NCBI RefSeq assembly: GCF_003633615.1
Contig: NZ_RBKU01000001.1
Coordinates: 2,976,001-3,040,000 of the forward strand
DNA: 64,000 nt
Direction: 5' to 3'
Origin: Mucilaginibacter gracilis
Lineage (GTDB): Bacteria; Bacteroidota; Bacteroidia; Sphingobacteriales; Sphingobacteriaceae
Below the pieces are notes generated by a model. That model searched no databases. It worked only from the letters and a program-made list of their open reading frames with translations, and had not been told where the DNA came from. Positions 53,567-61,563 of this stretch are shown here, piece after piece; position 1 is the first letter of the stretch, and the number at the start of each line of letters is the position of its first letter. Made by a program: the position numbers and the translations under genes.

Positions 53567-54292
53567 ATGGGAAGAGCATTCGAATTCCGTAAAGAGAGAA
53601 AATTTAAAAGATGGGCCAAAATGGCCATCCAGTTTACCCGTTTGGGGAAAGAAATTGTAATGGCCGTTAAAGAAGGCGGTGCCGACCCTGCCACAAACTC
53701 GCGTTTACGCACCGTTATACAAAACTCCAAGGCGGTTAACATGCCTAAGGATAGGGTTGACGCGGCCATTAAACGCGCATCTAATAAAGACGAATCAAAC
53801 TACGAAGAGCTGGTTTACGAAGGTTATGCGCCACACGGCGTACCCGTACTGGTTGAAACCGCTACCGATAATACCAACCGCACCGTAGCCAACGTGCGCA
53901 GTTATTTTACCAAAACCGGCGGTAGTTTGGGCAAAACCGGCTCGCTCGATTTTATATTCACCCGTAAATCAATATTTAGGTTTGAGCCTGCCGAGCATGA
54001 TTTGGAAGAACTTGAATTTGAACTGATAGATTCGGGTTTAGAAGAACTATACCTTGAAACCGACGAAAACGGCCACGACATAGCCGTAGCCCAAACCGCC
54101 TTTGAAGATTTTGGCAGGATGCAAAAAGCTTTGGAAGAAAAAGGTATAGAAGTAAAATCGGCCAAGCTGGAGCGTATTGCACAATCGCACACATCGGTTA
54201 CCGAAGAACAGGCCGTTGACGTAATGAAATTAATAGACAGGCTGGAAGAGGACGACGACGTATTGGCAGTTTACCATAATATGGAAGAATGA
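53567..54292 (+). CDS. YebC/PmpR family transcription/translation factor
   Basis: A 241-residue YebC protein: GRAFEFRKERKFKRWAKMAI, RLGKEIVMAVKEGGADP, the PKDRVDAAIKRA segment and ETATDNTNRTVANVRSYFTK then GGSLGKTGS. Family members were described as DNA-binding regulators and more recently as ribosome-associated factors relieving stalling at proline stretches. It has no close neighbour operon and ends at a strong terminator. Confidence 0.94.
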   Translation: MGRAFEFRKERKFKRWAKMAIQFTRLGKEIVMAVKEGGADPATNSRLRTVIQNSKAVNMPKDRVDAAIKRASNKDESNYEELVYEGYAPHGVPVLVETATDNTNRTVANVRSYFTKTGGSLGKTGSLDFIFTRKSIFRFEPAEHDLEELEFELIDSGLEELYLETDENGHDIAVAQTAFEDFGRMQKALEEKGIEVKSAKLERIAQSHTSVTEEQAVDVMKLIDRLEEDDDVLAVYHNMEE

Positions 54293-54303
54293 GCCCCACC
54301 CAA

Positions 54304-54328
54304 CCCTCCCCGGTAGGGAGGGCTTTTT
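54304..54328 (+). terminator. Terminator of yebC, CCCTCCC type
   Basis: CCCTCCC (54304-54310) pairs with GGGAGGG (54316-54322) and is followed by a T-run. The flanking CCCCACCCAACCCTCCCC matches the repeat behind asd, so it is a dispersed terminator-type repeat. Confidence 0.75.
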
Positions 54329-54388
54329 GGAAAAAGTGTGCCCTATCGGGGGAGATTTAGAAACTCTCTTTTTGACGGCTTACCCAAA

Positions 54389-54424
54389 CGAGTGTCATTG
54401 CTTCGTACCTCGCAATGACACTCG
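54389..54424. repeat. REP-like hairpin, TCATTGCGAGGTACGAAG family (copy a)
   Basis: CGAGTGTCATTGC (54389-54401) pairs perfectly with 54412-54424 over 13 bp and a 10-nt loop. Bases 54401-54420 are an exact inverted copy of 54795-54814. The phrase GCGAGGTACGAAGCAA is a REP-like phrase found in many bacterial genomes. Confidence 0.7.
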
Positions 54425-54558
54425 GGATTGATGTTTTATTCGTTAAATTATTTGTGAATGAAATTTAAACAGGGCTTTAAAACTAACAATTAAACAAAAA
54501 GTTTCCCCTGCCTCGGGATGCTACCTGCCATAAATGTAGGACTTAGACGTTGCTTATA

Positions 54559-54783
54559 ATGCCAATATTCACATCGCGCAAGCAAAAAAAAGATATCAAA
54601 GTAACATTCCAAAACGGGATGTTGTATGTTGACGTTGATGGCGGCAAGCAGCATGTTTTTGCGCTGGCCTGGCTACCCAAATTGCAAAACGCAAGCGAGC
54701 AGGACCTTGCCGATTGGGATTTAACGGCAACCGGAATCCGATGGAATAAATTGAACGAGGAGATTGCCATAACAGGTTTATAA
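54559..54783 (+). CDS. DUF2442 family small protein
   Basis: 74 residues from the ATG at 54559 (the TTG three codons upstream is not needed). The chain VTFQNGMLYVDVDGGKQHVF then WLPKLQNASEQDLADWDL and the closing GIRWNKLNEEIAITGL match DUF2442, a small domain of unknown role often linked with mobile or toxin-antitoxin-like loci. It lies between two REP-like sequences. Confidence 0.78.
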   Translation: MPIFTSRKQKKDIKVTFQNGMLYVDVDGGKQHVFALAWLPKLQNASEQDLADWDLTATGIRWNKLNEEIAITGL

Positions 54784-54794
54784 ATATAAAATAT

Positions 54795-54850
54795 TGTCAT
54801 TGCGAGGTACGAAGCAACCGCACAGAGGACAAGCAGCCTTGCACAGTTCG
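54795..54850. repeat. REP-like sequence, TCATTGCGAGGTACGAAG family (copy b)
   Basis: Bases 54795-54814 are the exact reverse complement of 54401-54420, followed by CAACCGCACAGAGGACAAG, which also matches the start of the larger elements near 58.6 and 63.5 kb. Confidence 0.65.
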
Positions 54851-54889
54851 CTATTATTTCGTTTTCTATTGATAATCAGAAAATACTAA

Positions 54890-55618
54890 ATGACGTTTCA
54901 AGAATTCTTCAAAAAGAAAAAGATCAATCTGGACCTGCTAAAAGCGGCAGAGCCGGCTCTTTTTGCCGAATTTGAATTGCATTACGGGCAAATGGGCGAA
55001 AAAAGTTTCGACCATACAAAAAAATACTGGTTTAATACCCTGCGTCGCAAATATCACTCACCCGACGAGCCGAAGGTTGACAAAGTGCCGATAGAAAACC
55101 GTCTGGCCGAACAAACCGTTGTAGAAGCCATAACCGATGAGCCACAAACTGTTGCTGCGCCCAAATTAGGCTTTAAGCCGAAATTTAAAACCGGGGCCTC
55201 GGCACCCGAAAATGTGCCCCCTGTTGCCGAAGAAATTACAGGGCAGGAAAGCGGCGCCGAAGCTGCTGCGCCTAAACTGGGCTTTAAACCAAAATTCAAA
55301 TCGGCGGCCTCCGCACTCCAAAATGAGCCTCCTGTTGCCCAAGAAATTACAGGGCCGGCGAGCGGCACCGAACCTGCTGCGCCCAAACTCGGCTTTAAGC
55401 CAAAGTTTAAATCGGCAACGCCTGCGCAAACAACACCGGTTGAACCTTTAACAACCCCCGAAAGCAATACAGAGCCACCCGCAAGCACCGTAGCTTTGCC
55501 ACCTAAATTGGGTTTTAAACCAAAATTCAAGCCGTCATCGCCTCCGGCATCACAACAGCCATCAGCTAACGGTGCTACAAATCCAAATCCGCCCGATGCG
55601 GATACACCTTCCGAATAA
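54890..55618 (+). CDS. Protein with four PKLGFKPKFK repeats in a disordered tail
   Basis: A 242-residue protein in two parts. The N-terminal ~60 residues are a compact helical domain: MTFQEFFKKKKINLDLLKAA, EPALFAEFELHYGQMGEK, then KYWFNTLRRKYH. The rest is Pro/Ala/Thr-rich and unstructured, holding four copies of PKLGFKPKFK at roughly 42-residue intervals, each flanked by an acidic GEEITG- or SESG-type linker. Repetition of an identical cationic decapeptide within a disordered tail suggests multivalent binding to an acidic partner (RNA, DNA or membrane). I do not recognise a named family. Confidence 0.75.
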   Translation: MTFQEFFKKKKINLDLLKAAEPALFAEFELHYGQMGEKSFDHTKKYWFNTLRRKYHSPDEPKVDKVPIENRLAEQTVVEAITDEPQTVAAPKLGFKPKFKTGASAPENVPPVAEEITGQESGAEAAAPKLGFKPKFKSAASALQNEPPVAQEITGPASGTEPAAPKLGFKPKFKSATPAQTTPVEPLTTPESNTEPPASTVALPPKLGFKPKFKPSSPPASQQPSANGATNPNPPDADTPSE

Positions 55619-55738
55619 AAAAACTATAGCATATACTATCAAGTGTAAAAAAATGTTAAATATGCACCGTTGCACCCCTAAGCAACGGCTATAATAAGTA
55701 TATTGCGACACCCTATTTGTAATGCTAAAAAGCCTTTA

Positions 55739-58468
55739 ATGATTTTCAAAAAACACATACTTGCCCTTTCGGTTCTCATTGCTTTTTTTCATCTGTCTGC
55801 CCATTCGCAGCAAGATACCATGAGCATTAAAACTATAATAGATAAAACCAATAAATTTACGCACAGTTACCCTTTAGAAAAGGTTTATTTGCATACCGAT
55901 AAACCCTACTATTCTGTTGGCGATACCATTTGGTTTAAAGCCTATGTAACTATTGGTTTGCACCAGCCATCGGTACTCAGTAAAATTGTTTATGTTGATG
56001 TGCTTAACGGGCGCGATACCTTAGTGCAGGCCTTAAAACTACAGCTTTTTAATGGTACAGCAACCGGCAGTATGCCCATTACACAGGCGTTATTTAAGCA
56101 AGGCAATTACCATTTAAGTGCCTACACCAACTGGATGCGTAATTTTGACCCTGCTTACTTTTTTAACAAAACAATAACCATTGCCAACCCAATTGATAAC
56201 GAGGTGTTTACTACGGCATCCTTTTCGGGATCAGAAAAAAATAAACAGCAAAAGGTAAACGCCCGCATACAGTTTAAAGATGTTTTTGGTAACCCGTATG
56301 CCAATAAAAAGGTAAGCTGGTTAATTAATAACGATGATGATAAACCGCTAAAAGGTAAAGAAACAACTGATGCAAACGGTTTTCTTAACTTGGCCATAAC
56401 TGTTGGTAAATCGCCGGTGCTGGCTTCAAATTATTTATCAGCCACTATCGAAACCGGTAGCAAAAAACAGGTAAATAAATTGTTTTCGCTACGTACTGCG
56501 GTGGCCGAGCCCGATATTCAGTTTTTTCCGGAGGGCGGGGCATTGGTAAGCGGCACGCGTACTAAAGTTGCCTTTAAGGCAATAAACTCGGCCGGACTGG
56601 GTATTGATGTAAAAGGTACAATAGTTGATAACACAGGCGCCACCGTAACCGATTTTAAATCGCAGCACCTGGGTATGGGCTTCGCTCTTTTTGTTCCCGA
56701 AGATGGCAAAACCTACAAAGCCAATGTAACCTATGCCGATGGCACGCAAAACACGTTAGATTTGCCCAAAGTGCAATCGGCAGGTGTTTCGTTAGCGGTT
56801 TACAACAGCAACACCTCCGATACCTTAAATGTAAAGGTGACAGCGAGCAATGCGTTTTTTGAGCAAAACAAAAATAAGGTACTTTACTTAGTTGGCCAAA
56901 CATCGGGAGTGATATGCTATGCAGCCAAAACTACCCTGCAAACAGCCATGTTTTCGGCCTTAATATCTAAAAATAGGTTTCCATCGGGTGTTACTCAATT
57001 TACTTTGTTTTCCGACAATGGTACACCCTTGAGCGAGCGTGTTACCTTTGTGCAGCAAAACGACAAGCTAAACCTAAGCCTAACGCCTTCGGCAAAAACC
57101 TATGGGCCGCGCAAACAGGTAAAAATGCAGGTAATGGCAAAAAATGCCACTACACCGGTAGAGGCCAGCTTATCGGTAGCTGTGGTTGACGAAACTAAGG
57201 TGCCTTTTGACGAAGATGCCGAAACCACCATATTAACAAGTTTCCTGCTATCGTCGGACTTGAAAGGTTATATCGAAAAGCCAAATTATTATTTCAGGAA
57301 TCCAACACCAAAAACCGCTGCCGATTTAGATGTGCTGATGCTTACCCAGGGTTACAGGCGTTTTTCGTACCCGGATATTTTAAAAAATTTACAACCCCGC
57401 ATATACGTACTGCCCGAGCAGGGCATTGAAATAACCGGAACGCTGCGCAATTCAACCGGTATGCCTATAGCCAAAGGCAACGTGCGCTTGCAGATACCCG
57501 ATAAGTATTATTCTACACAAACCACAACAAACATGTCGGGCGAGTTTAGGTTTTCCAATCTGATACTGCCCGATTCTACTCAGGTAATTATAAATGCACG
57601 CAATAACGTTAATGCCAACAACCTCATGATTATGTTAAACGGTACATCCTTCCAGGTTGTAACCCCTAATTTTAATTATCCCGACGAAGTGATGAATATT
57701 GATACCGCTTTGTACCCATACATCCAAAATACCAAGCGCCAGTATAACAGTTCGCACACTTTAAAAGAGGTTGAAATTAAAGAGCAGGTTTTTGTTAAAA
57801 AGCCGGGCTACCAGGATTTTTCTAACTTAACCGGCCTGGGTTTTCCCGACCATACTATTGATGGTAGCCGCTTAAAAGATTGCCCTAATTTTGCCATGTG
57901 CCTGCAAACCATGCTAATGGGGTTAACTTACGATAACTTTAACTTTTACATCACGCGCGATTATTCGCAGGGGCAAAAATCAACCCCGGTGGCCATATAC
58001 TTTAACGGTATGCAGGTTGATTACAACTACATAGCCGGTTTAACATCGCCAAATATCGAATCGGTAGAGGTGTTTTTGAACGACGGTGTTAGTGGTATTA
58101 ACAAGCTTAATAACACAAAAGGTGTTATTGAAATAACTACCAAGGTAATGCCAAAAGGGCAAAAAATAACTAAAGACCAACTGGCAGAGCTGTTTCCGCC
58201 CAAGTATATTGCCAAAATTATGCCCAAGGGTTATAATGTGAGCCGCGAATTTTATTCGCCCAAATATTCGGGCCCGGCAAACGTTTTACAACATGCCGAT
58301 TTAAGGAGTACCATTTACTGGAACGCCCACTTAAACACCGATAAAACAGGTGCCACATCGTTCGACTTTTTTACCGCCGACAACCGCGGAACCTATAAGG
58401 CCATAATAGAAGGCATTGATGCCGATGGTAACATAGGCCGAACGGTTTACCGTTTTAAGGTGCAGTAG
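55739..58468 (+). CDS. Large secreted MG2-like protein with C-terminal TonB-plug-like domain
   Basis: About 909 residues from the ATG at 55739, which gives a signal peptide ending HSQQ. The mature N-terminus PLEKVYLHTDKPYYSVGDTI is an MG2-type macroglobulin opening, then repeated beta domains. A carboxypeptidase-regulatory-like segment (ITGTLRNSTGMPIAKGNVRL) follows near 565. The C-terminus (about 760-830) resembles a TonB-receptor plug (VAIYFNGMQVDYNYI, SVEVFLNDG, GVIEITTK), but no beta-barrel follows. Function is unknown; it may present a plug-like domain to a separate partner. Confidence 0.82.
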   Translation: MIFKKHILALSVLIAFFHLSAHSQQDTMSIKTIIDKTNKFTHSYPLEKVYLHTDKPYYSVGDTIWFKAYVTIGLHQPSVLSKIVYVDVLNGRDTLVQALKLQLFNGTATGSMPITQALFKQGNYHLSAYTNWMRNFDPAYFFNKTITIANPIDNEVFTTASFSGSEKNKQQKVNARIQFKDVFGNPYANKKVSWLINNDDDKPLKGKETTDANGFLNLAITVGKSPVLASNYLSATIETGSKKQVNKLFSLRTAVAEPDIQFFPEGGALVSGTRTKVAFKAINSAGLGIDVKGTIVDNTGATVTDFKSQHLGMGFALFVPEDGKTYKANVTYADGTQNTLDLPKVQSAGVSLAVYNSNTSDTLNVKVTASNAFFEQNKNKVLYLVGQTSGVICYAAKTTLQTAMFSALISKNRFPSGVTQFTLFSDNGTPLSERVTFVQQNDKLNLSLTPSAKTYGPRKQVKMQVMAKNATTPVEASLSVAVVDETKVPFDEDAETTILTSFLLSSDLKGYIEKPNYYFRNPTPKTAADLDVLMLTQGYRRFSYPDILKNLQPRIYVLPEQGIEITGTLRNSTGMPIAKGNVRLQIPDKYYSTQTTTNMSGEFRFSNLILPDSTQVIINARNNVNANNLMIMLNGTSFQVVTPNFNYPDEVMNIDTALYPYIQNTKRQYNSSHTLKEVEIKEQVFVKKPGYQDFSNLTGLGFPDHTIDGSRLKDCPNFAMCLQTMLMGLTYDNFNFYITRDYSQGQKSTPVAIYFNGMQVDYNYIAGLTSPNIESVEVFLNDGVSGINKLNNTKGVIEITTKVMPKGQKITKDQLAELFPPKYIAKIMPKGYNVSREFYSPKYSGPANVLQHADLRSTIYWNAHLNTDKTGATSFDFFTADNRGTYKAIIEGIDADGNIGRTVYRFKVQ

Positions 58469-58531
58469 TAAAAACTAACTATGTGGACTAATGGGAAGGG
58501 TAGGGGTAAGAGGTAAAATATTTCTCAAGAC

Positions 58532-58632
58532 CGCGTATTTGGAGTAGGAAGCAATCGCACGGATGCATATTCGCCCTGTATAACGGCTCGGCCTATGTGC
58601 GATTGCCACGCTATCGCTCGCAACGACATATT
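58532..58632. repeat. REP/MITE-like element, reverse copy
   Basis: GCAATCGCAC (58551-58560) pairs with GTGCGATTGC (58597-58606). Read as reverse complement the whole element aligns with 63427-63510 over almost its full length, including the loop (CCGAGCCGYTATACAGGGC) and the flanking GAGCGATAGCGTGGCAA, so these two are inverted copies of one ~90-bp element. Confidence 0.75.
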
Positions 58633-58657
58633 TCACACACTGACGTCATCCCGCCCG

Positions 58658-58706
58658 GTTAGGCGTCCACGCCTAACTGTTAGTGGTTAGCAGCGTCTAC
58701 GCTGCT
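58658..58706. repeat. Two tandem short hairpins with GCGTCYACGC cores
   Basis: GTTAGGCG (58658-58665) pairs with CGCCTAAC (58670-58677), loop TCCA. Then AGCAGCG (58689-58695) pairs with CGCTGCT (58700-58706), loop TCTA. They share the GCGTCYACGC centre and are next to the REP-like element. Confidence 0.6.
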
Positions 58707-58733
58707 GAGATTTGCAAACAACAGCAACAGTTG

Positions 58734-59018
58734 CTACACTTCATCTGTATGCAATATAATCTCAATATATTTCTTTGCTACCTCCTCTGCTTTCGTTCTT
58801 GCTGCTTCGCCGCCAATAAAACTGTTATCATACTCATTGGAATCGTCAATAGTTGTTTCGCCTTTTTGCATATCATAAACAGCCCACCACCACCAATTAT
58901 CGTCCATCCACTCAGAACGTAACATTAAGCCAGCCCACCTTGCAGTGCAATCATCGTCTAAATCGCCTGTCCAAATAATAGGTTCTTTTGCTAATATGTT
59001 TCGCTCAAATTTGGTCAT
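58734..59018 (-). CDS. Uncharacterised small acidic protein
   Basis: A 94-residue soluble protein, acidic, with a Trp-rich patch (DDNWWWWAVYDM) and a helical C-terminus (EEVAKKYIEIILHTDEV). There is no signal peptide, and I recognise no family. It is close after DUF885 on the same strand (15 nt), so it is likely co-transcribed with it. Confidence 0.6.
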   Translation of the reverse strand: MTKFERNILAKEPIIWTGDLDDDCTARWAGLMLRSEWMDDNWWWWAVYDMQKGETTIDDSNEYDNSFIGGEAARTKAEEVAKKYIEIILHTDEV

Positions 59019-59033
59019 AAAAAAACTAACCCA

Positions 59034-60770
59034 CTACTTCGCCAGCATCAACTCCCTGATATACTTAACCGGCGCGCTTCCGTAACTTAAAAACTTTTCG
59101 TTAAATTCTTTAAGCTTATAAGTGGTGCCCATTTTCTTTTTGTAGGCATCGCGCAGGTCGGTAATTTCTTTGTATCCGGTGTAATAGCTGGTTAGCTGCA
59201 CGCTGCTTACGCTTACGCGTTTCCATTTGCCTTCGGCCTCGGCCTGTTGCTGAAATGCCTGTTTGGTAAGCATTTTAATCACATCATCGCGCGTTAAGGT
59301 GCCGGTATGTACGCCATAATCCACAATGGTATTACAAACCGACCGTAGGTTCCATTTATACCACATCATCCACATGCCGGGGTCGTTATTGCCAAAGCCA
59401 TTATCAAGCATCATCTGTTCGGTGTAAACCGCCCAGCCCTCAATCATGGCACCGTTCCCTAATATCGATTTTATTAAACTTGGCGATTGGTTAGCATACA
59501 CCAACTGGGTATAGTGCCCCGGTATAGCTTCGTGTATACACAGTATCTGTAGCATGTACTGGTTGTATTCGCGCAAGTAACTTTCGGCCTTTTCTTTTGG
59601 CCAGCCGGCAAGGCTGCCTACGTTAAAATAGGTGTTGCCCCCTTTATCATACGGCCCCGGCGAACTGCACGATGCGCCCGCCACACCCGCCATGTAACCC
59701 GGTTCCTTGCGTACAATAAGGGGCTTACTTGGGTCGATATACAGCAGGTTTTTTTGCTTTACAAAATCAACCAGTTGTGGCAGCGTTTTTTCTATTGCCG
59801 ATTGGAAATCCTCCGGTTTAACATGCTTAACCGATAGGGTGTCAATTATTTTACCTATCAATAACAAGGTATCGGCAGGCATGGCTTTTTTGCCAAAATA
59901 TTGCGGCCAAAGCTGCTTGCTTATTTTATACATTTGCCCGTGCAGGTAACGTTTGCGTACCACTGCCGAATCGTATATCTGTTTGGCACTGTAGGCCGAT
60001 TGTACATCGTATTTAAACTTTTGTGCATAAAAATCTTTCCCCAAACGGAAACTGCGTGGGGTAGGGTTCTTAAAATCTTTTAACCACTGCGCAAAGCTGT
60101 TAATAGCCGCTACCGAAGTTTTTACCCGCGCCAGCATTAATTTTTGTTCGGCCAGGGGTATCTTGGTTTTTTTAAGCGAATCGCCAAAATCTTTTTCTAT
60201 TACCGATACACCACCAAGGTGCTGTTCTGCAGCTAAACTGGTTAGCTCTGGCACCGGGTTTTTTATCTGCTTTTTTGCTTCCTCATAATAAGTCGGTATA
60301 TTTTCCATCTTTTGATAAAAGCTTTTTAGGCGCGTGGTTAGCGGCGCATACTGCTCGTTTAAAATAAAGGCGAAACTGCCTATTACATTGTATGATGATG
60401 GGTCCCACTGGTATTGTTTAAGCGTATCAATTTGCCATATTGATGATTGTAATTGGTTTTGTATCAATCGGTAATCTATCTGGTTTAGTGGTGGTAGCTT
60501 ACTCAAATCAAACGATGCTAATTGGGCCTGCATGCTTTGGTAAAAAGCCTTTTGTGCGGCGCGGCTGCCATCGGTGGGTACAACCAGCACGCTGTCGTAT
60601 TTATGGTAACCTACACTGCTTGCCCAATCGGGGTTTTGTTTCCAAAGGCCATCAATAAATTGTTGTTTAAAGGTATCAAAAGGCGAGTTGCCGTCGTCGG
60701 CACCGGCACCATCTTTTTTACAACCTGTTATTGATAAAATGAGCAATAAGGCGAAAAGGTAATTCTTCAT
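59034..60770 (-). CDS. DUF885 family metalloprotease-like lipoprotein
   Basis: A 578-residue protein with a lipoprotein signal (lipobox ending GC near residue 16). The DUF885 core carries a zinc-binding-like HEAIPGH (residues 413-419) with a nearby downstream Glu in the helix IEGWAVYTEQ. The family is related to metallopeptidases of unknown substrate. It lies on the outer envelope as a lipoprotein. It is followed closely by the small acidic protein gene. Confidence 0.87.
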   Translation of the reverse strand: MKNYLFALLLILSITGCKKDGAGADDGNSPFDTFKQQFIDGLWKQNPDWASSVGYHKYDSVLVVPTDGSRAAQKAFYQSMQAQLASFDLSKLPPLNQIDYRLIQNQLQSSIWQIDTLKQYQWDPSSYNVIGSFAFILNEQYAPLTTRLKSFYQKMENIPTYYEEAKKQIKNPVPELTSLAAEQHLGGVSVIEKDFGDSLKKTKIPLAEQKLMLARVKTSVAAINSFAQWLKDFKNPTPRSFRLGKDFYAQKFKYDVQSAYSAKQIYDSAVVRKRYLHGQMYKISKQLWPQYFGKKAMPADTLLLIGKIIDTLSVKHVKPEDFQSAIEKTLPQLVDFVKQKNLLYIDPSKPLIVRKEPGYMAGVAGASCSSPGPYDKGGNTYFNVGSLAGWPKEKAESYLREYNQYMLQILCIHEAIPGHYTQLVYANQSPSLIKSILGNGAMIEGWAVYTEQMMLDNGFGNNDPGMWMMWYKWNLRSVCNTIVDYGVHTGTLTRDDVIKMLTKQAFQQQAEAEGKWKRVSVSSVQLTSYYTGYKEITDLRDAYKKKMGTTYKLKEFNEKFLSYGSAPVKYIRELMLAK

Positions 60771-60964
60771 TTATAACGGTAATTTTTGGTTAAGGCTAAC
60801 TTAGTTATTAAATGTGATTTATAAAAATGGCATACTTTTTTGGCCGATTTCCATTACAGGTTGTACCGGCTAAATCAAAAATAAAATATTAAAACAGCCA
60901 ACTAAATACCTGTTAAAACTGTTGTAAAATAACACGGTAAAACTACCTGCTAAACAAGCAAAAA

Positions 60965-61441
60965 ATGGAAAACAACGATAAAATAACCCGCCAGCATTTA
61001 ACGGCGCTAATAACCCAGGGCAATGCACACGCCACCCTAAACGATGCGCTTGATAATTTACCCGCCAAACTGCGTGGTGTTGTGCCCGATGGTTTGCCCT
61101 ATAGTATTTGGCAACTGGCAGAACACATCAGGATAGCGCAATGGGATATTTTGGAGTTTACTAAAAACCAAACACACCAATCGCCAAAATGGCCAGATGA
61201 ATACTGGCCCAAAGAAGCCGAACCTACAGATGCCGCCTGGGATAAAACCATTGCGCAAATTAAAAACAACCAGGACGAATTTGTTGCCCTGCTAAATGAT
61301 ACCGGCAACGACCTATACAAACCTTTGCCCCAAGGTACCGGACAAACATTGCTGCGCGAAGCCCTGCTTATTGCCGACCACGCTGCATACCATACCGCCG
61401 AAATTATTGTAATACGCCGCTTACTTGGCGCCTGGAAATAG
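60965..61441 (+). CDS. DinB family protein
   Basis: A 158-residue DinB-like four-helix protein: MHAT-type N-terminus, SIWQLAEHIRIAQWDILEF containing the first His, then LLIADHAAYHTAEIIVIRR giving the closing His pair. It could bind a metal and use a low-molecular thiol such as bacillithiol. It is a distinct sequence from the DinB protein at 28420 and divergent from DUF885. Confidence 0.85.
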   Translation: MENNDKITRQHLTALITQGNAHATLNDALDNLPAKLRGVVPDGLPYSIWQLAEHIRIAQWDILEFTKNQTHQSPKWPDEYWPKEAEPTDAAWDKTIAQIKNNQDEFVALLNDTGNDLYKPLPQGTGQTLLREALLIADHAAYHTAEIIVIRRLLGAWK

Positions 61442-61484
61442 CGGTATTGCAATATTACCGGGTTAAGAAATTAATAATGAACAC

Positions 61485-61550
61485 CGAATGGCCAACATTG
61501 AATTATGAAGTATATTTAGGTGTTCGGTATTCAACAGTCGGTGTTCGATA
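61485..61550. repeat. Degenerate word hairpin, GAACACCGA type
   Basis: GAACACCGA (61489-61497) pairs with TCGGTGTTC (61538-61546). Flanking words (AACATTGAATTA, TTCGGTATTCAAC) repeat the same theme. It lies between two convergent genes and may terminate both. Confidence 0.5.
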
Positions 61551-61563
61551 TTTTCTTTCCTTT

